From: Candidatus Altarchaeales archaeon
GTDB taxonomy: Archaea > Altiarchaeota > Altiarchaeia > IMC4 > QMZM01
Assembly (NCBI GenBank): GCA_003663045.1
Contig: QMZG01000019.1
Location: 1-13,278 of the forward strand
DNA length: 13,278 nt
Reading direction: 5' to 3'
Below the pieces are notes generated by a model. That model searched no databases. It had not been told where the DNA came from and saw only the letters and a program-made list of their open reading frames with translations. Below, in pieces: positions 1 through 6,546 of this stretch. Position 1 is the stretch's first letter, and every line of letters begins with the position of its first letter. The position numbers were made by a program, and so were the translations under genes.

Positions 1-1146
1 GATTTACATGGTGAAAAAGCTGTTTGGATTTTTCCTGTTCCTGCAAAACCAGATAAAACAGTAATAGATATAATCAAAGGATTTCCAAGACTTCTTTGGG
101 GCTATGACGTAAAAGAAAAAACCGATGATGCAGTTTCTATTGCTTTCAGTGTAATGAGAATGTCTCAGGTTTATACATTTCCATTTATGTTATTTAGTAG
201 ATACACGAGTATGGGTATAGGCATAGAGGAAGGAATTACAATATATGAACACATAGAGAAAATGGGCTTAACAACAGAATTAGTTACAGCAGAAGATGGA
301 AGTGCATTTTATAATTACCTAACAAATAAAGATTTAGATTTACCTTCTGGTTTGAAATCAATTTTAGAAGATTATATTGGTAAAGAATATTCTTTCGTGG
401 TTTCTTGGATTTCAGATGTTGAAAAATTCAAACAAGAATCTGCAATAAGAGATAGATATGGTAGACTCATTAACGTTGTTGGTGTTTCTATTAGTTTTCC
501 AACAGATGAAATTTACTTTCCCTTGAAACCAACAAGCGTTTATGGAAGCCAAAAAATACCAATTTTAATATACGTGATGGATCATGTTACTCCAAAACTC
601 TACTTAGAAATTAAAAATTATGTCCAAGTTAATTATTTTATTGACAAATATTATTACGTGCCCAAAGAATTATCACCTTTCTTTAATGGAAAGAAAGAAA
701 TTGAAAATTTGAACTATACAAAAATCAAAATAGATGCACCTTCAAGATATTTAACTGAGGATTTATGGATAAAGGATTCTGCTCCTGCCGATGTTGTTTT
801 AGCAGATTTTATAAAGAGGTCTGTTTGGTTATGGGGCATTATATTCTTTATATTAAGTTCATGCTTAGCAAGTATGTTTGCTGGAGTAATAGCTTTCAGA
901 AAAGATCAACCATCCAAGAAAAAATTTGCTTTGTTTGGTTTATGGAACTTTTTAACTCTAATTGGTTTTTGGATTGCATCCCTCTTCCTTAGAACTAAGA
1001 AACTAAAACCTGAATTAGAACAACAACTTAAATCTCAAGGAATTGTAGTTTGGGATAATAGAAAAATTTTATTTGTATTTTTGTTTACAGTATTTTTCTT
1101 GGTCATAACTTTTGTTTTTCAAATTGTTTTACAATCTATTTTTTAG
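1..1146 (+). CDS. DUF2330-like membrane protein, 5' end missing
   Basis: The reading frame is open from base 1 to the TAG at 1144-1146, so the gene starts upstream of the window; the ATG at 154 is internal. The segment before it encodes GEKAVWIFPVPAKPDK. That stretch, together with the later pattern of a loop, a (L/I)P-x-LxxYI-like helix and a 'PLKPTSVYG' strand, resembles the uncharacterised DUF2330 family, whose members often read '(V)W(I/V)(F/V)PVPxxP'. The C-terminal third carries three hydrophobic membrane segments (roughly bases 820-895, 925-995 and 1060-1140) with basic stretches between them. So an extracytoplasmic domain is anchored by a C-terminal membrane bundle. The gene is visibly more AT-rich than its neighbours and uses AGA rather than AGG for arginine, which could mean a separate origin. 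The function is unknown; the family call comes from remembered motifs. Confidence 0.7.
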   Translation, partial: DLHGEKAVWIFPVPAKPDKTVIDIIKGFPRLLWGYDVKEKTDDAVSIAFSVMRMSQVYTFPFMLFSRYTSMGIGIEEGITIYEHIEKMGLTTELVTAEDGSAFYNYLTNKDLDLPSGLKSILEDYIGKEYSFVVSWISDVEKFKQESAIRDRYGRLINVVGVSISFPTDEIYFPLKPTSVYGSQKIPILIYVMDHVTPKLYLEIKNYVQVNYFIDKYYYVPKELSPFFNGKKEIENLNYTKIKIDAPSRYLTEDLWIKDSAPADVVLADFIKRSVWLWGIIFFILSSCLASMFAGVIAFRKDQPSKKKFALFGLWNFLTLIGFWIASLFLRTKKLKPELEQQLKSQGIVVWDNRKILFVFLFTVFFLVITFVFQIVLQSIF

Positions 1147-1150
1147 CTCG

Positions 1151-1173
1151 TCTCGGGCTTTCAGCCCTCGAGA
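1151..1173. terminator. Stem-loop just after the DUF2330-like gene
   Basis: TCTC (1151-1154) plus GGGCT (1155-1159) pair with AGCCC (1163-1167) plus GAGA (1170-1173), with a TTC loop and a TC bulge. The hairpin begins 4 bases after the stop codon and is much more GC-rich than the flanking DNA. It could end or protect the 3' end of the mRNA. Archaeal termination usually depends on T-runs, and none follows here, so an RNA-processing element or part of the adjacent structure is equally possible. Confidence 0.4.
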
Positions 1174-1183
1174 ATATAACAGC

Positions 1184-1248
1184 GGTTATGAGATTACGGC
1201 TTCGCCTTCACCCAAATTGAAATCAAAGATTTTCAACTTCTCATAACC
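1184..1248. other. Nested inverted repeats forming a three-way-junction-like fold
   Basis: A perfect 10-bp outer stem, GGTTATGAGA (1184-1193) with TCTCATAACC (1239-1248), encloses two inner hairpins. One is GGC-TTC-GCC (1198-1206). The other is TTGAAATC-AAA-GATTTTCAA (1217-1236, one bulge). No sensible coding frame covers it. Closed multi-branch folds of about 65 nt suggest a non-coding RNA or the end of a mobile element such as an IS200/IS605-type hairpin end, but no transposase is present in the window. The strand of any transcript cannot be told. Confidence 0.45.
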
Positions 1249-1316
1249 ACAATACGTTCTATTCGATATTCTATCAGATATATTGCGAATTATTTATAAT
1301 CCTCTATAGAATTGCC

Positions 1317-1325
1317 TTTATATTT
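1317..1325 (+). promoter_or_regulatory. Archaeal TATA box for NAD kinase (original start)
   Basis: TTTATATTT is centred about 28 bases upstream of the ATG at 1349, the start codon inside the first copy of the 22-bp repeat. That spacing is what a leaderless archaeal transcript beginning at or near 1349 would need. A second candidate, TTTATAAT, lies at about 1293-1300. The promoter therefore sits in register with the upstream start-codon copy, and not with the gene's own start at 1480. Confidence 0.5.
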
Positions 1326-1340
1326 ACTCCATCTGAATTT

Positions 1341-1362
1341 ATAACAAAATGGAAATCTCCCG
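1341..1362 (+). repeat. 22-bp direct repeat, copy 1 (NAD kinase start region)
   Basis: This copy begins ATAACAAAATGG and ends CTCCCG, and is identical over 22 bases to 1472-1493. The flanking bases differ on both sides (T/C before, C/T after), so the match is maximal at 22. It contains an ATG at 1349 followed by codons for EISR, the same beginning as NAD kinase. Confidence 0.9.
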
Positions 1363-1423
1363 CATATGTCGGCGTTGGCGTCCCTTAGGAGGACTAATGA
1401 CACATGGATTTAAGCCCTGTTAA
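1349..1423 (+). CDS. Short upstream reading frame from the duplicated start codon
   Basis: From the ATG in repeat copy 1 the frame runs 24 codons, starting MEISR as NAD kinase does and then diverging into insert sequence. It ends at TAA 1421-1423, which overlaps an ATG at 1423-1425 (TAATG). That second ATG is in frame with NAD kinase, 19 codons ahead of its native start, so a ribosome starting at 1349 could terminate and reinitiate into a slightly extended NAD kinase. A strong AGGAGG (1387-1392) lies 4 bases before another in-frame ATG at 1397. The peptide is probably meaningless, but the frame may matter for expression. Confidence 0.3.
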   Translation: MEISRICRRWRPLGGLMTHGFKPC

Positions 1424-1471
1424 TGACACCGATGCTTAAACATGTCATCGATATCCCCCACATACTACACC
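1363..1471. mobile_element. 109-bp structured insert between the NAD kinase start repeats
   Basis: This segment separates the two 22-bp copies. It holds an interrupted stem: ATGA (1397-1400), CATG (1403-1406) and TTTAAGC (1409-1415) pair with GCTTAAA (1434-1440), CATG (1441-1444) and TCAT (1445-1448), leaving 2-base bulges CA and GA. It also has a 9-base repeat TAATGACAC (1395-1403 and 1421-1429) and an AGGAGG just before the stem. It is locally more GC-rich than the gene. There is no coding capacity for a mobility protein. It could be a small non-autonomous element, the relic of an integrated element, or an RNA leader. Confidence 0.45.
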
Positions 1472-1493
1472 ATAACAAAATGGAAATCTCCCG
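1472..1493 (+). repeat. 22-bp direct repeat, copy 2 (NAD kinase start region)
   Basis: Identical to 1341-1362, 131 bases downstream. This copy contains the ATG at 1480 that opens the real NAD kinase coding sequence. An unduplicated arrangement would join the promoter at 1317 directly to this start. Confidence 0.9.
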
Positions 1494-2289
1494 TATTGGT
1501 ATCATCGCACACCCAGAAGTGAAAAAGGAATTTGTTCAGAAGATAGTAAAAAAACTGAGAAAGAAAGACATACACCTATATTTTGATCCAATTGCTGCCG
1601 GAAAAATAAAAGAGAAGAAAACAAATGTGGGAGATATGAGGGTTGATCTGGCAATAATTCTGGGTGGTGATGGAACCCTGTTGTGGTCAGTAAATGAATT
1701 GAAATCTAATCCAATAATTCTTGGCATAAATACGGGGAGGGTTGGTTACTTGGCAGAATTAAAAGCTGAAAATGCAATCAAGGGCATAGAGAAGCTACTA
1801 AGGGGTGAATTTTTCATAGAGGAGAGAATGAAACTAATTGCAAATAACAGATATGAAGCTTTAAATGAATTGGCCATATTGCCAAAGAGACCGGCATCCC
1901 TTTTAGAATTTAGAATAAATTTAGATCAAGAAAAAATAGCGGAATTTCGTGCAGATGGGGTCTTAGTTTCTACACAGACGGGCTCCACTGGACATTCCCT
2001 TTCATTGGGTGGACCAATCATCCATCCAGAAGCGAGGGTTTATCTAATCTCACCAATGGTCCCATTCATGCGAGAGCAAGCACCATTAATTGTTCCAGAT
2101 AGTTCAAAAACGGAGATTGCGCTGTTAAGGAAAAACAGAGATGCATACCTAGTTTTAGATGGAAATATAGTCAAAATAATAAAATCACAATCAAAGGTTT
2201 CGATTGAAAAAAGCAAGAACAAAGTTAAATTCGTAAGATTTCCTAAGAATAAAAAGAAGGGAGATGTAGACACCAATAGAAAGGTATAG
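1480..2289 (+). CDS. nadK: NAD kinase
   Basis: The product would phosphorylate NAD to NADP in the cytosol. Seen in the 269-residue protein: the GGDGT nucleotide-binding motif at residues 62-66, the NE pair at 129-130, and the TGSTG motif at 167-171 followed by HSLSLGGP, all in the standard order of the family. Length is normal for archaeal NAD kinases. I choose ATG 1480 because MEISRIGIIAHPE begins directly with the first Rossmann strand. An in-frame ATG at 1423 would add 19 residues encoded by the inserted element, with no family counterpart. No Shine-Dalgarno sequence precedes 1480. The start region is duplicated 131 bases upstream, next to the TATA box, so expression may now require reinitiation through the insert or an unseen promoter. 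Confidence 0.93.
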   Translation: MEISRIGIIAHPEVKKEFVQKIVKKLRKKDIHLYFDPIAAGKIKEKKTNVGDMRVDLAIILGGDGTLLWSVNELKSNPIILGINTGRVGYLAELKAENAIKGIEKLLRGEFFIEERMKLIANNRYEALNELAILPKRPASLLEFRINLDQEKIAEFRADGVLVSTQTGSTGHSLSLGGPIIHPEARVYLISPMVPFMREQAPLIVPDSSKTEIALLRKNRDAYLVLDGNIVKIIKSQSKVSIEKSKNKVKFVRFPKNKKKGDVDTNRKV

Positions 2290-2294
2290 AAAGA

Positions 2295-2302
2295 TATATA
2301 TA
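2295..2302 (+). promoter_or_regulatory. TATA-like element ahead of the pilin-like cluster
   Basis: TATATATA begins 6 bases after the NAD kinase stop. Its centre lies about 36 bases before the ATG at 2334 and 49 before the ATG at 2347, which would give a short leader before either start copy. No consensus BRE is clear beside it. Confidence 0.4.
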
Positions 2303-2333
2303 CATGAATCGGTAATTATCTAATTGAATTAGA

Positions 2334-2359
2334 ATGAGTAATAAAGATGAGTAATAAAG
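2334..2359 (+). repeat. 13-bp tandem duplication of a start-codon region
   Basis: ATGAGTAATAAAG occurs twice, head to tail (2334-2346 and 2347-2359). The second copy opens the pilin-like gene. Translation from the first copy gives a 6-codon frame that stops at TAA 2352-2354, inside the second copy. It resembles the two 22-bp start-region duplications in this window but has no insert between the copies. Confidence 0.85.
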
Positions 2360-3699
2360 GATACATATATGCTATTGTAACCCTTATATTAGCCTTACTA
2401 CTATTAGCAGCCGTCTCTCTTTACTATAGCTCCTATAAAATTAGTGCCGAGTTGAATCCTACAAAGATGAGGACGGACGAACTCCACTACTTTGTAGAAT
2501 CTGCTAAAAAAGATCTAAGTAGGGCCATGGTGATATCTGGGAGAAGGGGGGCTGTTTATATGATAGACCATGTTATCCACACTGGAGTCCCCCTAAACGA
2601 TTCCGAACAAACCCTAAAGGAACTGATACTAAACGGCACCATCACCATTAATGGAAGTACAATTAATGTAACCTATCTAAAAAACCACACCCTGAGCGTT
2701 TGGTTAGACAAAATCAACAAATCTGGAGAGAGATTGGGTTTTGATGTTAATATCACCTTCTCCTCCATGGATATATACCCCTATGATAGTTGGCATTTCA
2801 TAGAGATAATCGCCCTTAATCTTGATATTTCTGATAAAGAAGGAATGTGCAGATATGAGAGATCAAATGTAAGGATCTATTCTCTAGTCTCAATAATTGG
2901 TTTGGAGGATGTATTGTATCCACTGAATACCGCAAACAAGATTAGAAGGGGATTTAGAAAAAGTAACAGGACAGAGAGCATAGAGGTATTAGCCACGGGG
3001 ATTAATGGCAAGGGGATTGGAGGAGGCAAAGTATTTGATGTTAGTGACGAAAACGAAAGTGATCAAGGCGACAATATAACAGCATACAATTCAACATATC
3101 CCGAATTGGTGAATTATACCGTTTTTGTTATAGATGTAGATGATTTTTATAATGATCTATCCGATGACGCAAGAAATGTACTAAACTCATCGGGAGGGGT
3201 TATAGACTATTACAATGAAAGTTTAGATGCTGAGGGATTCCCCTATGTCTCTGGGGTTTCTAAATTGAATTTTTCCGGCATAAATTATGTTGCGCTAAGA
3301 AATAATGGAAAACATGAGATATTGAGGTTATTGATAAATGATGATATAGAAGGTGAACTCTATCATAGCAGTAAGAATGGCTCCTGTTTTTTTGATCGTT
3401 TGGAAGGGAATCTAAATCTTTCTGAAAAATATAAAAATCGGTCAAAAGAACTGATAAAACTTCTAGATCTAAGCCCCGATACAGAGATAGGCTTAGAAAG
3501 CTTCGTGAATGTAAACAATTTTGCAGAATATAAGTTGTATGAATTTGGAATATTACCGGCATTTATCGATCAATCCTCAGTAGATTATCTATACCTCCAG
3601 GATATCTCTGGAAAAAGGGTTTATGGAACACCAGAATGGTTCAGACTGGATGATGAACATTGTGCGAAATATAATCTAACAGAATTCTGTCATACATAA
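2347..3699 (+). CDS. Large pilin-like secreted protein with class III-type signal anchor
   Basis: The 450-residue protein starts MSNKG, followed by a hydrophobic helix at about residues 6-29. This is the layout of an archaeal type IV pilin or minor pilin, whose signal would be cut by a PibD/FlaK-type prepilin peptidase after KG; the residue after the cut is Y, not the common Q. The rest is a long extracellular domain of no family I recognise. It contains 19 N-x-S/T sequons (for example NDS, NGT, NVT, NHT, NRT, NES, NLT), a very high density that predicts heavy N-glycosylation, and only three cysteines after the anchor region, two of them in the last quarter. It lies first in a three-gene run of pilin-like genes. 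The ATG at 2347 is used because the duplicated ATG at 2334 leads to an early stop. A structural or adhesive role in pili is inferred. Confidence 0.75.
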   Translation: MSNKGYIYAIVTLILALLLLAAVSLYYSSYKISAELNPTKMRTDELHYFVESAKKDLSRAMVISGRRGAVYMIDHVIHTGVPLNDSEQTLKELILNGTITINGSTINVTYLKNHTLSVWLDKINKSGERLGFDVNITFSSMDIYPYDSWHFIEIIALNLDISDKEGMCRYERSNVRIYSLVSIIGLEDVLYPLNTANKIRRGFRKSNRTESIEVLATGINGKGIGGGKVFDVSDENESDQGDNITAYNSTYPELVNYTVFVIDVDDFYNDLSDDARNVLNSSGGVIDYYNESLDAEGFPYVSGVSKLNFSGINYVALRNNGKHEILRLLINDDIEGELYHSSKNGSCFFDRLEGNLNLSEKYKNRSKELIKLLDLSPDTEIGLESFVNVNNFAEYKLYEFGILPAFIDQSSVDYLYLQDISGKRVYGTPEWFRLDDEHCAKYNLTEFCHT

Positions 3700-3728
3700 A
3701 AATTAAATTAAAATACAGAATATATAAG

Positions 3729-4193
3729 ATGAAATCAAATAAGAATAAGGCACAGGTAAGCCTAGAATTCATTGTAATACTTGCCATAGTTATCTTAGTC
3801 TTTGCTGTTATGGGTTTTGTTATATACCTGAAGTATGTAGAATTGTCTGATCTAAGGCTACATATGACTGGAAGGAGAATAGCTAATACACTGGCAGATA
3901 ATATAAATCAGATAAGTATTGTGGGCGAGGGTTATTCTCAATTTTTTACCCTCTATACCCGATATCCTGGAGATGAATTTAATATAACATTCTATAGAAA
4001 GGAACCCACAGTCTTTGTGGAAAATATAGAAAAAGGAATGACATGGTATGCCCCATTGCTTACCACAGGGGTATACTGTTGCTTAGATATATGTGAAATG
4101 GATGAAAATAGAACCATGATACATCTGAATTCTACCCTAACTACAGAGGTTATCAATTATAATAATACGGTTTATATCGGTGAAATTTGTTAA
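3729..4193 (+). CDS. Archaeal pilin-like protein with canonical class III signal peptide
   Basis: The 154-residue protein begins MKSNKNKAQVSLEF and continues into a hydrophobic helix to about residue 36. KAQVSLEF is the textbook archaeal class III signal motif, with expected cleavage between A8 and Q9; the mature helix would pack in the filament core. The remainder is a short extracellular domain with four sequons and four cysteines, three of them clustered as CCLDIC, suggesting disulfides in a secreted protein. It lies 29 bases after the larger pilin-like gene and 7 bases before the next, so the three are probably cotranscribed. It may be the main or a minor pilin; copy number cannot be judged from sequence. 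Confidence 0.85.
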   Translation: MKSNKNKAQVSLEFIVILAIVILVFAVMGFVIYLKYVELSDLRLHMTGRRIANTLADNINQISIVGEGYSQFFTLYTRYPGDEFNITFYRKEPTVFVENIEKGMTWYAPLLTTGVYCCLDICEMDENRTMIHLNSTLTTEVINYNNTVYIGEIC

Positions 4194-4200
4194 CCAGAAA

Positions 4201-5400
4201 ATGTCTCTAAACAAAAAAGCACAGGCATTTACATGGGATATAGTATTTGCCATAATTATGTTTTTCATAGTTTTGGGAATATTGATCTATCTCTGGAGCG
4301 ATATGGTAGAGAAAACGAAATCCTTAGAGATAGAATATGAAATTAGTTGGTTATCTACAGCGGTTTCAGAGCAATTAGTAAGGACACTGGGAATTCCATA
4401 TAATTGGACCAAGGATCCAGAGTCGGATAATATTATCGTCATTGGTTTGGCAGATTCGGAGACCATAGAAAATTCTACCAAGGTTTTGGATAGAATCTTG
4501 GATCCAGATAAGTTAATGCATTTTATAAATATCACACAGAATAACTATCCTGCAGTAAGGAACAAACTCTTTGGCTCTGGAAAATATGACTTCTATGCCG
4601 AGATTTCATGTTTAAACCAATCCAATATCTGTTGCTTTGAGGGATCTTATTTAGACACCATAGAGGAGTCTATAATAACCTGCGGGAATGGATTTAATTT
4701 TTCCATAAGTGAAAATCACATAAGGTGTATTTATCTTTGGAGAGAGGCAGAGTGTTATGATGATGAAAGCGGAATTTCTGTGGAAGTGTCACCTCAAGCC
4801 TCTGAACCCCTTGGTGGAACATCAAATAATTCTTGGATAGAGGATTTACAAAGCGTTGGTAATTTTGTTTCATACAATTTCAGTATCCCATGCGGTACAG
4901 GAACATATTCTCTATGGACAAGATACGCAAAAAATAACCCCCCAGCAGCACCAGGAAAGATTATAAATATATCCCTTGATAACACTACCATATTCTCAGA
5001 ACCATATGAGGGTACCAAAATAGGTGGATTTGTTTTCTGGAAATGGAAACCAGTAGGAAACTTTACTATAAGTAAAGAAAAGCACACACTTAAAATAGGT
5101 GTTGGGAAAGGGGGCGGCGGCAGTGCGGTTTTTCTGGACACACTACTCCTAACAACAAATCTCAGATACATACCCTCAGATACGGTGCCATCTTGTGGAT
5201 ATTTTGGTTGTGAATCACAGCCTACAAAATGCATCATCGGAAATTATGTCATACAGGGAAATACTACCTACATGGTTCATGATATAAAGACAGCAACCTT
5301 TAGCGAAGAAAGTGATACAAAGGGAATAGAAGAGGACATACCCTTCCTAAAACCAACAATGAGGATAAAATTTGTGGTTTATAAATCACCACAGAATTAA
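4201..5400 (+). CDS. Pilin-like protein with a CBM6/35-like carbohydrate-binding module
   Basis: From ATG 4201 the protein has 399 residues. It begins MSLNKKAQAFTWDIV, a class III-type signal (KA before Q) followed by a hydrophobic helix to about residue 32. A GTG at 4180 would lengthen the N-terminal tail and overlap the previous gene, so I reject it. Residues about 181-322 look like a CBM6/35-type beta-sandwich: an opening REAECY, a middle SLWTRYA strand, FWKWKPVGNFTI, HTLKIGVGKGG and a closing FLDTLLLTT. This order is typical of secreted sugar-binding modules. There are 11 sequons and many cysteines (SC, ICC, TC, RC, EC, PC, SC, GC, KC), consistent with an extracellular disulfide-bonded fold. 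It ends 9 bases from the convergent glycosylation operon. A tip adhesin or sugar-binding pilin is inferred. Confidence 0.78.
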   Translation: MSLNKKAQAFTWDIVFAIIMFFIVLGILIYLWSDMVEKTKSLEIEYEISWLSTAVSEQLVRTLGIPYNWTKDPESDNIIVIGLADSETIENSTKVLDRILDPDKLMHFINITQNNYPAVRNKLFGSGKYDFYAEISCLNQSNICCFEGSYLDTIEESIITCGNGFNFSISENHIRCIYLWREAECYDDESGISVEVSPQASEPLGGTSNNSWIEDLQSVGNFVSYNFSIPCGTGTYSLWTRYAKNNPPAAPGKIINISLDNTTIFSEPYEGTKIGGFVFWKWKPVGNFTISKEKHTLKIGVGKGGGGSAVFLDTLLLTTNLRYIPSDTVPSCGYFGCESQPTKCIIGNYVIQGNTTYMVHDIKTATFSEESDTKGIEEDIPFLKPTMRIKFVVYKSPQN

Positions 5401-5409
5401 TAACATAAT

Positions 5410-6546
5410 CTAAAAATGACTACATGATTTTATATCCTCTATTGTTTCTAACCATACCATCTGGGCATGATTTAACTTCTCCAAATAGGACCTAAAATCT
5501 CCTGAGAATCTCTTATCTGTTGAAACATGTTGTAAAAGTTGATCAGAAAGATTGGCATATAACTCCAATGCATTCTTACCTTCTAACTCAATACCTTCAA
5601 GAATATCAACCAGCAAATCCGTGTAGATGATACACCCAAGCTCTTGTTTTAGGTCTTCAAAGAGACTATGTTTATTTCTAACATGATTCACAATTGGGTT
5701 TCCGAAAGAAGCATGGTAATTTAAAGAATCCATAATCTTTTTAGTGAATAATCCAGCCCAAATATCCCCATATCTGTCAATTATCATCCCATCAACTCTC
5801 TCGTTCATTAATACAAAATAAAAGGCAGGCAGGATATCAACATGAATGGAAGTGTTTTGGGTATTAATAGGAGACCAGACACCAATCTCTAAGGCAATCT
5901 GTTCATCAATAAATTCAGTAATTTTAACATCACGATTAATTCTTGTGATTGAATCCACATCTGGATCACCAAGCCATAGCCCCTGATTTAACATAACATT
6001 AACTTCTTTTTTCTCTTTGGTTATAGAGGTGTCCTCCCATCTCTTATTGTAGGGATACCCCCTAGGATAAATTCTTTGATTTGGACTCTTCTCCAACAAG
6101 TCACAAACATTAAACCAATTAGAGTTCGTTCTAATAGTTGGAATAATCTGTTTGGTTCCCACTATGCTGTGATATTTAAAAAAATCTATATCTCTCTGTG
6201 GATAATTATCATCATCAACGCTGATTATAAACTCACAACCCCTCTCTAAAGCAATAAGAAAACCAATGTTCCTCCGATTATCGCTATTGTACGGAATTAT
6301 CTTCTTGAACTCCGGATAATCCTTTAGCCATCTCTCTTGTTTTTCTATATCAAAATATTCTATGTCAAAACCCTGATTTTGAAGTCTATTACAGATATCA
6401 AAGGATGCCTTATCTGGACTTTTCCTGTCCCCGATGATAATAATCCCAACATCATTTTCATGACCGAATTTTTCAAAATTGCTACAAAACTGCTCGGCAA
6501 TTTTCGGAACATTTATAGTAGTAAACACTAGATACGCTTTTTTCAT
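5410..6546 (-). CDS. GT75-like protein (reversibly glycosylated polypeptide / UDP-arabinopyranose mutase family)
   Basis: The start is set by the ATGA overlap with the upstream epimerase gene (ATG at 6546-6544), giving 378 residues. An ATG 10 codons further upstream would run into that gene. Landmarks match plant RGP/UAM proteins: SVDDDNYP (D111-D113) in place of the DDDC(F/Y)P metal-binding site; RGYPYNKR with R162 and R169 seven apart, like the two arginines around the reversible glycosylation site; GLWLGDPDVD (189-198) for HGLWLNIPDYD; and RYGDIWAG (258-265) for RYDDMWAG. The plant enzymes interconvert UDP-arabinopyranose and UDP-arabinofuranose. Here the substrate is unknown, and a glycosyltransferase role is also possible. 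There is no signal peptide or membrane span, so it is cytosolic. Last gene of the five-gene operon. Confidence 0.78.
   Translation of the reverse strand: MKKAYLVFTTINVPKIAEQFCSNFEKFGHENDVGIIIIGDRKSPDKASFDICNRLQNQGFDIEYFDIEKQERWLKDYPEFKKIIPYNSDNRRNIGFLIALERGCEFIISVDDDNYPQRDIDFFKYHSIVGTKQIIPTIRTNSNWFNVCDLLEKSPNQRIYPRGYPYNKRWEDTSITKEKKEVNVMLNQGLWLGDPDVDSITRINRDVKITEFIDEQIALEIGVWSPINTQNTSIHVDILPAFYFVLMNERVDGMIIDRYGDIWAGLFTKKIMDSLNYHASFGNPIVNHVRNKHSLFEDLKQELGCIIYTDLLVDILEGIELEGKNALELYANLSDQLLQHVSTDKRFSGDFRSYLEKLNHAQMVWLETIEDIKSCSHF

Noticed and set aside
1423..1479. Alternative NAD kinase start at 1423 adding 19 residues
   Set aside because: The extra residues are encoded by the inserted element and precede the normal first strand of the family. 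Kept only as a possible reinitiation product.
4180..4200. GTG start for the CBM-bearing pilin-like protein
   Set aside because: It overlaps the previous gene by 14 bases and lengthens the tail before the class III signal; ATG 4201 fits the signal layout better.
4794..5237. 147-codon open frame on the minus strand
   Set aside because: It lies wholly antisense to the CBM-bearing pilin-like gene, has no family features and no ribosome binding site; shadow of the real gene.
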